Positions 19,208-28,292 of a stretch of 64,000 bases of DNA are shown here, in pieces. Numbering within the stretch: position 1 is the stretch's first letter; every line of letters begins with the position of its first letter. The notes under the pieces were generated by a model. The model did not search any database. It was not told the DNA's origin and saw nothing but the letters and a program-made list of their open reading frames with translations. This DNA is from Chloroflexota bacterium (GTDB taxonomy: Bacteria; Chloroflexota; Anaerolineae; Anaerolineales; UBA4823), in NCBI GenBank assembly GCA_029782365.1, contig JAKOUW010000076.1, forward strand, positions 124,001 through 188,000. Reading direction: 5' to 3'. Made by a program: the position numbers and the translations under genes.

Positions 19208-20204
19208 GCGAATGAGCCTGGGTTACTGGGTGGCAGGCGACGGCGGAAGTTTCAGAATAGTATGTGAGAATCGGAATTTTTCCCTGACATATCTCCCCAG
19301 CAAAAGCAGGGCAGCGGGGATGAAAGGGACAGCCTGGCGGAATGCTCAACAAACTGGGAATATCTGTGCTGCGCAGGGCGATGTGCTGTTTCTGGCGAGT
19401 TATCTTTGGATCTGCCTCTGGAAGTGCAGAGAGTAAAATCTTCGTGTAAGGATGTTGAGGTGCTTCAATTAACTGCCTAGCTGGTGATATTTCTACCAGC
19501 CTGCCCAAGTACATGACCCCGATCCGGCCTTCCCAGGCGAAATATTTTGCCAATGCAAGATCGTGGGTGATGAAAAGAACCGCCAGTCCCATTTTTTCCT
19601 TCAAACGAAGGAGGGTTTTCAATAAACTGATGCGAATTGAGACATCAACCATGGAAACTGCTTCATCGGCTACAATAAACGAAGGTGTCACAGTCAGCGA
19701 GCGCGCAATGGAGACCCGTTGTCGTTGACCACCACTCAACTGGTGGGGGTATTTATCCAAGAAATCCTGTGCAGGTGTGAGTTCGACAAGTTCAAGCAGT
19801 TCAAAAGCCCGGTCGCGCACCAGGCTGGCTTTACCGCTGGTGATGATGTGACGAGACAGCGGAGCCGCCAATTGTTGGAGAACAGTGCGTGCAGGATTCA
19901 ACGAGGCGTACGGATCCTGGTGGATCATTTGCACACCCAGGCGGTATTGGTGGAAAACCTCTGATGACATTTTCGAAATATCCTGACCACGATAAAATAC
20001 TTGTCCACTTGAAGGATTCAGCAGCCCCGAGATGATTTTGCCGGCGGTTGTTTTTCCGCAGCCTGATTCGCCAACGATGCAAACAATTTCGCCTTCATCA
20101 ATCGATAATGAAAAATCATCGAGAGCATTTATCCTGACATTGCGATTCACCTGGAATGAACGGGATACATGGGAAAGCTCAATTAGCGAACTCATGAGAT
20201 TCAC
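19179..20204 (-). CDS. Peptide-type ABC transporter ATP-binding protein
   Basis: GESGCGKTTAGK Walker A, LSGGQRQRVSIARSL signature, C-terminal Cys motif CPFHPRCP. Confidence 0.93.
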   Translation of the reverse strand: MNLMSSLIELSHVSRSFQVNRNVRINALDDFSLSIDEGEIVCIVGESGCGKTTAGKIISGLLNPSSGQVFYRGQDISKMSSEVFHQYRLGVQMIHQDPYASLNPARTVLQQLAAPLSRHIITSGKASLVRDRAFELLELVELTPAQDFLDKYPHQLSGGQRQRVSIARSLTVTPSFIVADEAVSMVDVSIRISLLKTLLRLKEKMGLAVLFITHDLALAKYFAWEGRIGVMYLGRLVEISPARQLIEAPQHPYTKILLSALPEADPKITRQKQHIALRSTDIPSLLSIPPGCPFHPRCPAFAGEICQGKIPILTYYSETSAVACHPVTQAHSLAKAGSIGS

Positions 20205-20210
20205 TGGCTC

Positions 20211-21245
20211 CTATCCGTTCGATGATTTTGAGGATTTAGGGAAAGATTTCCAATGCCAACAGGCAACCAGGTGATTGGTTTGATCGGACTCTACGAGCTT
20301 TGGTTCTTGTTGGATACATTTTTCATCCGCAAATGGGCAGCGTGGATGATACTTACAACCTGTAGGCAGATCGATTAAATCGGGAGGGGAGCCAGGGATG
20401 GAATTGATGTCATCTTTGTGAGCAGATAGCGTGGGAACTGCCTGGAGCAAACCATTTGTATATGGATGGAGTGGATTCTGAAATGTCGAAAAAACATCAC
20501 CAGATTCGACAATCTCCCCAGCATAGATTGTTGCCATGCGATCGGCTAATTCAGCAGCTAAAGATAAATCATGAGATATAAAGATGAGTGTGAAATTCAA
20601 TTTCGCATGTAATTCTTTCAATACATCGATGATATTCCGTTGAGTCAAGATATCCAGAGCAGTGGTTGGTTCATCCAGTATGAGCAGTTGTGGTTCGAGT
20701 AAGAGACTTAAGGCGATCAAGACTCGCTGTCGCATTCCACCGGACAATTCATGGGGATAAGCTTTCCAAACCTGGTTGGGGTCCAGACGGACAAGGTTGA
20801 GCAAGTGAAATGCGCGCTCCTGAAGTGCTTTTCCGTGAAAATAACCATGAGCACGGCTGGTATCCGCGAACTGATCTGAGATGCGCAGGACTGGATTGAA
20901 TGCGTTGAGGGCAGCCTGAAAAACCATTGCGCATTCCTTCCAGCGGAATTGGCGTAATTGGTTGTTGTTCAATTCCATCACATTCAATTCTTTTCCATCA
21001 CGTCGGTAAAGGATTTTTCCGCTGTTGACTACTGCTGTATTTGGCAGTAGCCGCACCATGCTCAATCCCAAAGTGGTCTTTCCAGAGCCCGATTCTCCAA
21101 TCAAAGCCAGGATTTCGCCAGGTCGGATATCCAAGTTAACGTGACGGACGGCCTTGACCAAGCCGCGAGGCGCTCGGTATGATACGGAGAGATCTCGCAG
21201 ACGGATCGTGAAATCATGGTTGGTTTCGCCTGGCTCGAGCATCAT
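20211..21245 (-). CDS. Peptide-type ABC transporter ATP-binding protein
   Basis: GESGSGKTTLGL Walker A, LSGGMRQRVLIALSL signature, CKYHPRCPFADEKC. Confidence 0.93.
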   Translation of the reverse strand: MMLEPGETNHDFTIRLRDLSVSYRAPRGLVKAVRHVNLDIRPGEILALIGESGSGKTTLGLSMVRLLPNTAVVNSGKILYRRDGKELNVMELNNNQLRQFRWKECAMVFQAALNAFNPVLRISDQFADTSRAHGYFHGKALQERAFHLLNLVRLDPNQVWKAYPHELSGGMRQRVLIALSLLLEPQLLILDEPTTALDILTQRNIIDVLKELHAKLNFTLIFISHDLSLAAELADRMATIYAGEIVESGDVFSTFQNPLHPYTNGLLQAVPTLSAHKDDINSIPGSPPDLIDLPTGCKYHPRCPFADEKCIQQEPKLVESDQTNHLVACWHWKSFPKSSKSSNG

Positions 21246-22105
21246 CCAACTCCGCTACGCAGTCGAGGGTTGAAAATTTCTTCCAATGAACGAGAAAACA
21301 TAACCAAACCCAATTGGAAGAGAATAATTCCGCTCATTGGTACAAGCAAACTGGCGCGGGCGTTCGGGCTATAGATAGCATTTTTTGCATAAGCCAGGCT
21401 GAACATGACTCCCCAATTATTACCAAAAGGCACCATTCCCAGAAAGACAAGGCCGGTTTGGGAATAAATTGCACCGGCCATGGCATTAATCAGAGCAATA
21501 AAAATGTATGACGCCATATTGGGCAGCATTTCGCGGAAGATGATGTGCGAAGCGCCCAAATCCAGCAGTTGCGCGGCTTCAATGTACTCTCTACTTCTTA
21601 GCGAAAGAACCTGAGCGCGAATCTGGCGCGCCAGACCAGGCCAACCGATCAATGCTAGAAACAGCGCCAGGTACCAGGTATTATTCAGTTCGACCATGGT
21701 GGCAATTACAACCAGGAGTAAAAACCTGGGCAGTGCTAACCAAATATCCGTGACCGTCATTAAAGTACTGTCTACCCAACCTCCAAAAAAGGCGGAAGCT
21801 GAACCGACTGTGATCGAAGTGATAACCGTAAGAATGCCGGCCAAAAAAGCCACAGATAATACTTCTCGACCGCCATGAACGAACATGATCCAATTCTCGC
21901 GGCCCATGAAATCAGTACCTAGCGGGTGTGTTAAGGAAGGAGGCTTGTTAATTGCCTCCGTGTGTGATTGGGTTTCTGGGGCAATAAAAACCGGCCCGAG
22001 AAAAGCAATTAAGGTCAGCGTGACGATGATCAGGAATCCAACAAATCCGGCTTTGTTTGCGGTGAGTAATTTGACAGCATTTGACAGGAGTTTTACCAGG
22101 CTCAT
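21242..22105 (-). CDS. Peptide-type ABC transporter permease (DppC-like)
   Basis: HPLGTDFMGRENW, LRSREYIEAAQLLDLGASHIIFREMLPN. Confidence 0.93.
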   Translation of the reverse strand: MSLVKLLSNAVKLLTANKAGFVGFLIIVTLTLIAFLGPVFIAPETQSHTEAINKPPSLTHPLGTDFMGRENWIMFVHGGREVLSVAFLAGILTVITSITVGSASAFFGGWVDSTLMTVTDIWLALPRFLLLVVIATMVELNNTWYLALFLALIGWPGLARQIRAQVLSLRSREYIEAAQLLDLGASHIIFREMLPNMASYIFIALINAMAGAIYSQTGLVFLGMVPFGNNWGVMFSLAYAKNAIYSPNARASLLVPMSGIILFQLGLVMFSRSLEEIFNPRLRSGVG

Positions 22106-22107
22106 TA

Positions 22108-23208
22108 TCAGATCTCCTTGCCTGTTTGTATGTGGATGCGAGGATCTAACCAGCCATACACAAGATCTGCTAGGCCTGTAAAAAGAATTACAGTGACAGT
22201 ACTGACGAGGAGTATCCCTTGCATAATGGGATAATCTCTTTTGGCGATAGCCTGGCTAAGAAGCAAGCCAATACCCTGATAAACAAAAATGCTTTCAATC
22301 AAAATAGATCCACCAACAGCGAAACCGAGAGCTATTGCCAGTGCGGTGACCAGGGGCAAACTGGCATTTCTTCCGACATAAGCTGTGATGATGCGGAGAT
22401 CAGTCAGCCCGCGCGCTCTAGCGACAGTGACATAATCATCACCCAGAGTACTCATTGTACTGCTGCGCATAGCCAACATCCAGCCGCCAAGAGTGGTTAA
22501 AACATACACAGTTCCCGGAAGCATGTAGTGTTTGAGCACATCGCCAATGAAAACCAGGGAAAAGGCTGGTTTCACATTCGGTGAGAGAGAGCCCCGAAAG
22601 GCGTTCAAAGGCACCAGCCGCCATTCCACCACCACGAGAAGAATCAAGATAATTGCAATCAAGGTGTTCGGAGTCGAGTCAATGGCCGCGCTCAGATTGG
22701 TCAATATATGATCCAACCAGGAATTTCGCCGGTAAGCGGCGATCATGCCTAAGAAAATTCCGAGGCAAAAACTGATCAGTAACGAAGCGCCAACACTAAA
22801 TAAGGTCCACGGTAGGCGCGCCATGACCAATTCCATCACTGACTTACCTTGGGCAACCACATAAGAATCACCCAGGTCGCCGTGCAGCAAATTACTCATA
22901 AAATTGAGGTATTGGATGGGAAGGGGAGCGTCGAGAGGAATCCGCAATAGCGCCGCTGCTCGCAGCCTGGCCTCATCCTCCGATAATCCTTGAGAATCCA
23001 TTAAATTCATTATGAAGATATCAACCGGGTTGCCAGGTAAGGCACGGATTATCAAAAAGGAAATCGTGACGACCACCCAGATGATGAACAATTTCTTGAG
23101 CAAGGTTCGCAGCAAATAATTATTTAGAATTCGATTAAGGTATCTGGTAGAGTTTGCTGGCTCAGGCAAGATGGCGTGATCCTCTCTCATTAATAACCTC
23201 ATACTCAT
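22108..23208 (-). CDS. Peptide-type ABC transporter permease (DppB-like)
   Basis: FLIIRALPGNPVDIF, TVARARGLTDLRIITAYVGRNASLPLVT. Confidence 0.93.
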   Translation of the reverse strand: MSMRLLMREDHAILPEPANSTRYLNRILNNYLLRTLLKKLFIIWVVVTISFLIIRALPGNPVDIFIMNLMDSQGLSEDEARLRAAALLRIPLDAPLPIQYLNFMSNLLHGDLGDSYVVAQGKSVMELVMARLPWTLFSVGASLLISFCLGIFLGMIAAYRRNSWLDHILTNLSAAIDSTPNTLIAIILILLVVVEWRLVPLNAFRGSLSPNVKPAFSLVFIGDVLKHYMLPGTVYVLTTLGGWMLAMRSSTMSTLGDDYVTVARARGLTDLRIITAYVGRNASLPLVTALAIALGFAVGGSILIESIFVYQGIGLLLSQAIAKRDYPIMQGILLVSTVTVILFTGLADLVYGWLDPRIHIQTGKEI

Positions 23209-24356
23209 GCATAAAGCAGATATGGCGCCCGTTTTTGGATATAGGTTGATGTAGATTTGTCCAGGCTTGCCTGTATTTCTGAAAGTGGTATCTCTTGGTC
23301 GATTGCTTGCCTGACCCAGGCTGCACCTGCCAATCGATCGAAGGAATCTTTCCAGGCAAATTGGTTGGCATAATTATATTTCACAGCCTGGATAATTGCT
23401 ACACCGGTTAATACAGGGCGAAAATCGTGACGATCGGTCACATGGATTTGAATCCCATGGCAACCCACACCTGCATATTTCGATGCAGATGGAGTGAAAT
23501 GTACAGGCCGAAAACGAGCGCCAGGCAAGTCCAATTTGTTTAATCCATCAGCCAGGGTATAGGCGTCAATCCATGGAGCGCCACAAATTTCAAAAGGCAA
23601 AGTTGTCCCACGTCCTTCAGAAATATTGGTGCCTTCGAGTAAGCACATGCCAGGGTAAACGATGGTGGTGGAGAGATGGGGCATGGCTGGTGAAGTGGGC
23701 GTCCATGGCAGGCCGGTATCCTCGAACCAGTCACTTCTTTTCCAACCCAGGAGAGCGATCACTTCCAAATCTGCACCAAAATGGCATTCTGAATTCATAT
23801 ACAGCCCTAATTCCCCGATAGTCATTGCGTGGCGAATTGGTAAACCAGGCATCACACCTACGAACGATTCACACCCTGGTTCCAGGGCAGGTCCTTCTAT
23901 GGATAAGCCGCCCAATGGGTTTGGACGGTCCAATAGAATTACAGGTTTTCCGTACTCAGCCGCGCTCTTTAGCAGGTAATACAAGGTGCTTCCAAAAGTA
24001 TAAAACCTGGCGCCAATATCTTGAAAATCGAATACAAGAATTTCAACTTGTGCGAGCATTTCCTCAGTGGGTTCTCTATGTTCCCCATAAAGACTAAAAA
24101 CAGGAATCCCTGTTTGTCGATAAACATCATGTGTGATGTGTATGCCATCTGGGACAACACCATAAATACCATGTTCTCCGCTGAAAAGCGATTGAATTTG
24201 GATAGATCCAGCCAGAAGTGCATCAATTGAAGAGCGCAGATCTGATGTAACTGCCGCTTCATGAGTTACGAGCCCGACCCGTTTGTGACGGAGCAAATGT
24301 AACTGAGAACGAAGAAGGACGGCCAGGCCAGTTTCTACCATTGGTTCAATTGCCAA
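23205..24356 (-). CDS. namZ: DUF1343 protein, NamZ-type exo-beta-N-acetylmuramidase
   Basis: VGLVTHEAAVT, LFSGEHGIYG, VFDFQDIGARFYTFGSTLYYLLKSA, DRPNPLGGLSIEGPAL, EGTNISEGRGTTLPFEICGAPWIDA; start TTG 24356 or ATG 24341. Confidence 0.88.
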   Translation of the reverse strand: MAIEPMVETGLAVLLRSQLHLLRHKRVGLVTHEAAVTSDLRSSIDALLAGSIQIQSLFSGEHGIYGVVPDGIHITHDVYRQTGIPVFSLYGEHREPTEEMLAQVEILVFDFQDIGARFYTFGSTLYYLLKSAAEYGKPVILLDRPNPLGGLSIEGPALEPGCESFVGVMPGLPIRHAMTIGELGLYMNSECHFGADLEVIALLGWKRSDWFEDTGLPWTPTSPAMPHLSTTIVYPGMCLLEGTNISEGRGTTLPFEICGAPWIDAYTLADGLNKLDLPGARFRPVHFTPSASKYAGVGCHGIQIHVTDRHDFRPVLTGVAIIQAVKYNYANQFAWKDSFDRLAGAAWVRQAIDQEIPLSEIQASLDKSTSTYIQKRAPYLLYA

Positions 24357-24357
24357 G

Positions 24358-24373
24358 ACTGGTTTAGACCGGT
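24358..24373. promoter_or_regulatory. Candidate DasR/NagR (GntR/HutC)-type operator
   Basis: ACTGGTTTAGACCGGT compared with the dre-type palindrome ACTGGTCTAGACCAGT, 14 of 16 identical; overlaps the -10/start region of the namZ promoter. Confidence 0.6.
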
Positions 24374-24400
24374 TATAACAAAATATATCTATAAAGTCAA
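24372..24400 (-). promoter_or_regulatory. Sigma70-type promoter for the muropeptide operon
   Basis: Minus strand TTGACT (24400-24395), 17 nt spacer, TATAAC (24377-24372). Confidence 0.6.
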
Positions 24401-24446
24401 ATTAAGGAGAAAACCTGCAGAAGAAATATTGGAGATGGATGATCTG

Positions 24447-25589
24447 TCAGATCAAACTCAATTGGTGGGCAGGTTTCTTGCCATTCAGCAAGATAAAAGG
24501 TGCGGCTTTTGATGAATTGATCCCCAGCCTTTTCAAATCTTCCAGCTCTTGAAGTTTATTTTGTTGACGGGCTGTGAGGATAGCAGCCGCGCCTTTTGCT
24601 CCAATACCTGGAACGCGCATCAATTCCTGGCGTGAAGCATGATTAAGTTCTACCGGTTTTTCGTTTAGATACATCTCGGCCCAGGCTAGTTTAGGATCCA
24701 AATTCAGCGGCAGATTACCGTGCGAATCAAAAGGTAATTCTTCCACGGAAAACCCATAATCGCGCAGCAGAAACGACGCTTCATACAAACGGTTCTGGCG
24801 GACTAATGGCGTCGCCGGTAAATTCTCAAGTGGTGTACCCTCAATCGGATGAAACGCTGAAAAATAGGCGCGCTGGAGGCGAAGCTGGCGGTAAGTTTTT
24901 TCGGTGGTTTCCAAAAGTTCCAGGTCGCTTTCACCAACGGCCCCAACAACAAACTGGGTAACTGAGGAAGGCCAGCGGCCGTTCCACCCCAGGTGTTGGG
25001 GTTGGGAACGGCGGATTTCTTCCACCCAACGCAAAGGCTGGATCAGTTCATCCAGAAATTGTTTGCGCGGGGCGAGTTTTTCGAGGCGAGATGTGTTTGG
25101 AGCCTCTAAATTGATTGACACCCTGTTGGCTAACTGCATAGCGCGTTCCACCTGGGCACGTTCTGCACCCGGCATGATTTTCAAATGGATGTACCCATTG
25201 AATCGATATTTGTGACGCAGGATCTCAGCCGTGTCGATCAGCTTATCTTGTGAGGATATACCGCCGCGAATGATTCCTGAGCTTAAGAAAACGCCTTCGG
25301 CTGCTCCAGCGCGGTTGATGGCAGTAAATGTTTCTGCCATTTCATCAGGTGTAAAAGTAGCCCGGCGGAAATCCCGACCTGCCCGAAAAGGGCAGTAATA
25401 GCAATTTCTTTCGCAGGCGGAGGTAAGTAAAGTTTTCAGTAACTTGATTTGCCTGCCGTTCGGCAATGCTGCGGTTCCCACCATTACATCATTTTTGTGC
25501 TTTGCCGGCATAGCCGGACAATCGGCATCTTCTGATGGTTCGAGATGCATTTGATCTGTCAGTGACTGCAGTTTCTCCAACGAACTCAT
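24447..25589 (-). CDS. Radical SAM protein of the putative DNA modification/repair family with C-terminal helix-hairpin-helix
   Basis: CERNCYYCPFRAGRDFRRATFTPDEMAE radical SAM cluster motif; C-term NHASRQELMRVPGIGAKGAAAIL HhH. Confidence 0.85.
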   Translation of the reverse strand: MSSLEKLQSLTDQMHLEPSEDADCPAMPAKHKNDVMVGTAALPNGRQIKLLKTLLTSACERNCYYCPFRAGRDFRRATFTPDEMAETFTAINRAGAAEGVFLSSGIIRGGISSQDKLIDTAEILRHKYRFNGYIHLKIMPGAERAQVERAMQLANRVSINLEAPNTSRLEKLAPRKQFLDELIQPLRWVEEIRRSQPQHLGWNGRWPSSVTQFVVGAVGESDLELLETTEKTYRQLRLQRAYFSAFHPIEGTPLENLPATPLVRQNRLYEASFLLRDYGFSVEELPFDSHGNLPLNLDPKLAWAEMYLNEKPVELNHASRQELMRVPGIGAKGAAAILTARQQNKLQELEDLKRLGINSSKAAPFILLNGKKPAHQLSLI

Positions 25590-25733
25590 ACGTTTATTTT
25601 AGAACAAAAAATCTAAAATGTCAAATTGAATTTCTACAACCGGGAAAAAATACCCGTCGATTAGTAAAATTTTATCTAAAATATATTAAATATATAGTAA
25701 AATATTTTTTATTATTACCAGAAAGGACGAGCT

Positions 25734-26276
25734 ATGGAGACGATAACAGAAAAAATTACACTCGGCGGCGGCTGTTTTTGGTGCCTTGACCCGATTTATA
25801 GTGATTTGCGCGGCGTCAAGCATGTTTCCGTGGGCTACTCTGGCGGTAGAGTCCCTAATCCGCCCTATCGTCTAGTGTGCACGGGTTTAACAGGGCATGC
25901 TGAGGTTGTGCAAGTTGAATTCGATCCACAGGAGATAAGCTTGGAAGATGTCTTGCGTGTATTTTTTTCTATCCATGACCCGACGACCCTCAACCGGCAA
26001 GGCGCAGACGTTGGCACCCAATACCGCTCAGTGATTTTCTATAATTCCACAGAGCAGAAAGAAACAGCCCAGCGAGTGCGTGACGAAATCGAGCTTTCCA
26101 AAATTTGGCCGACGCCGATCGTGACTGAGATTGTGCCGTTCGTAGAATTCTATCCGGCTGAAGATTACCATCAGAAGTATTTTGAGAAGAACCCTGATGC
26201 GGGTTACTGCCAGATTGTGATTGCTCCAAAGGTAGCTAAGTTCCGCAAAAGTCATCTCGAACGGTTGAAATTGTAA
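25734..26276 (+). CDS. msrA: Peptide-methionine (S)-S-oxide reductase
   Basis: GGGCFWCLDPIYSDLRGV, GYSGG, DPTTLNRQGADVGTQYRSVIFY. Confidence 0.95.
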   Translation: METITEKITLGGGCFWCLDPIYSDLRGVKHVSVGYSGGRVPNPPYRLVCTGLTGHAEVVQVEFDPQEISLEDVLRVFFSIHDPTTLNRQGADVGTQYRSVIFYNSTEQKETAQRVRDEIELSKIWPTPIVTEIVPFVEFYPAEDYHQKYFEKNPDAGYCQIVIAPKVAKFRKSHLERLKL

Positions 26277-26326
26277 CCGACCTAAGTAGGGCTAATTTGA
26301 GAAGAGGCGTCTAAACAGCCCTAGAT

Positions 26327-28204
26327 TTATTCGCCAGGCCTCGAGACGAGCAGGGGCAATAGAGATTTGCGCGCTAGAATATCGGCATCAACGATGCCAA
26401 CGACTGTGTTATCACTGACCACTGGCAGGGCGGAAATCTCGTGATACTCTAGCTTCCGCACAATTTCAAGAATCGAATCTTGGGGAGAAGCGGATATTAC
26501 CTGGCGGGTCATGACCTTGGAGATAGTCTGGCTGGATTGAACACCGTCCGCGGTTGCGCGGGTGATATCCCAATCGGTGATCACGCCCGTCAACTCACCT
26601 GATTGCCCGGTGACAACCAGAGTAGGGCAGTGTGTTTCCATTGCTAGGGCAGCCGCACTCTGGATGGTGCTCGATTCGGGGATTGTCACCGCTCTTTCCA
26701 TAATATCGGCGGCAGTGCGCTTGCGTTCACGAGCAGTGATGCGGCCTACGCTGATTTGTTCAGCCGCTTCTGATGGCAGTAAATCCGTATCGGCAATGAG
26801 TAAATCAACCAATTCACGCATGTTTCGAGTGATCACTTCAGAACGCGCCTTTTCGCCTGCTGCCCGCCGTTTTTCAGCCAGCGAAAGCAGTTCATCTTTG
26901 TGATTTGCCAACCACTGATCAACCAGTTTTGTGTCTCCGAGCATGTGGTCAGGAATACGCAAATGAGCAGGGGTTTTAATCAAATGTTCCTGTGAACCAT
27001 AGATCACTGCACCTGAATTGACAAGGTAATCTGTGGCAATCATGATGCCTTTTTGGCGATAGACAGCCAGCTCCATTCGTTCACGACGAGCGCGTTCGGA
27101 CGGTTCTGGTGAATAAGTATTGGCGCCTTCCAAAACGATCGACCAGTGGCCCATATGATCAATGGTCATCGCCGGGTGGCTTGAGCTATCTGTGTCGAGG
27201 TAGTTGATTACCGGGGAAGCGGGGATAAAGCAGAAGGCATCCTCACGCAGGAGATCATCAGAATGAGTACCGTATTTGGTTTGAGCGCGCTTGTGACCTG
27301 TTGGCGCGATTGATTCCTGGTAAAAAGGCAGGCAGACAATTTTCTCGGTTTGCCAATATCCATGCAGTTGGTCAACCGGTAAACCAAAACTATTGTAAAC
27401 ATAACCTGTCGTGTCGCTCACGCCTACCAGGCGGGCGCCAGGCATTTTTTGTAATAAAATCCGAGCGGTTTGCGCCCCGACTGCACCGAAACCCTGCAAC
27501 ATGACGCTTACCTGATCTGGATCGGGTACCTGAAGATTTGCAAACTGCGGTAGAACTCTCAGCCGTGGCAGCTCATGCAAGAGAGCCTGAAACGCGATGA
27601 TCAACCCACCTCCGGCCGCGCCGGTTTCATCGCCGCGTGCGCCGCCCATTTCCGCCGGCTTGGATAACGCCGTATCCAGGCCGTTTACACTGGCAATCAT
27701 TTTCATGTCATCTGCGCGCGTGCCAACATCTGGACCTGGCAAGAAAACGTCTGTATAGCGATTTAACAGGCCGGCAAAACGCCGTATGAGCTCTGATTTG
27801 TTTTTTGGGTTGATCTTTTTTTCATCGGCGATGATACCTACCTTGCCGCCCCCATAAGGCAAGTTCGCGGCCGCATTCTTAAGGGTCATACCCCGAGCCA
27901 GATGATGCACAACGGCTGGCGTCAGCTCTGTGGAAATCCGGATTCCACCCATCGAAGGCCGCCCCATGGCCAGATTATCCACCACCAGATATCCGCCAAC
28001 CTCCAGCTCGCTCTCTTCATCCCAAATGCAAGCGACTAATTTCGGCCCAAGCTTGTCGGGGTGTATCCCTAACCGGTTGAGGCGGTCGACATCCATAGGG
28101 TAGAATTCCATAAAACATCGTCCATTTTCCCGCACCAGACGATTATGCCATGTACGCTCGGGCAAAACTTCCTTCAGGAAGCCTTCCATGATTTTTGGGA
28201 TCAT
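26327..28204 (-). CDS. Glu/Leu/Phe/Val dehydrogenase with C-terminal CBS pair
   Basis: GGIRISTELTPAVVHHLARGMTLKNAAANLPYGGGKVGI (GDH); C-term ADIMERAVTIPESSTIQSAAALAMETHCPTLVV...VMTRQVISASPQDSILEIVRKLEYHEISALPVVSD (two CBS motifs). Confidence 0.88.
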   Translation of the reverse strand: MIPKIMEGFLKEVLPERTWHNRLVRENGRCFMEFYPMDVDRLNRLGIHPDKLGPKLVACIWDEESELEVGGYLVVDNLAMGRPSMGGIRISTELTPAVVHHLARGMTLKNAAANLPYGGGKVGIIADEKKINPKNKSELIRRFAGLLNRYTDVFLPGPDVGTRADDMKMIASVNGLDTALSKPAEMGGARGDETGAAGGGLIIAFQALLHELPRLRVLPQFANLQVPDPDQVSVMLQGFGAVGAQTARILLQKMPGARLVGVSDTTGYVYNSFGLPVDQLHGYWQTEKIVCLPFYQESIAPTGHKRAQTKYGTHSDDLLREDAFCFIPASPVINYLDTDSSSHPAMTIDHMGHWSIVLEGANTYSPEPSERARRERMELAVYRQKGIMIATDYLVNSGAVIYGSQEHLIKTPAHLRIPDHMLGDTKLVDQWLANHKDELLSLAEKRRAAGEKARSEVITRNMRELVDLLIADTDLLPSEAAEQISVGRITARERKRTAADIMERAVTIPESSTIQSAAALAMETHCPTLVVTGQSGELTGVITDWDITRATADGVQSSQTISKVMTRQVISASPQDSILEIVRKLEYHEISALPVVSDNTVVGIVDADILARKSLLPLLVSRPGE

Positions 28205-28292
28205 GATTTCTCCTTCGATTGATTTAGGTGGATAATCGCAATCCTGCGATAGTTCAAGTCAATGATCTAAACGAAGCATAGATACGATTATT

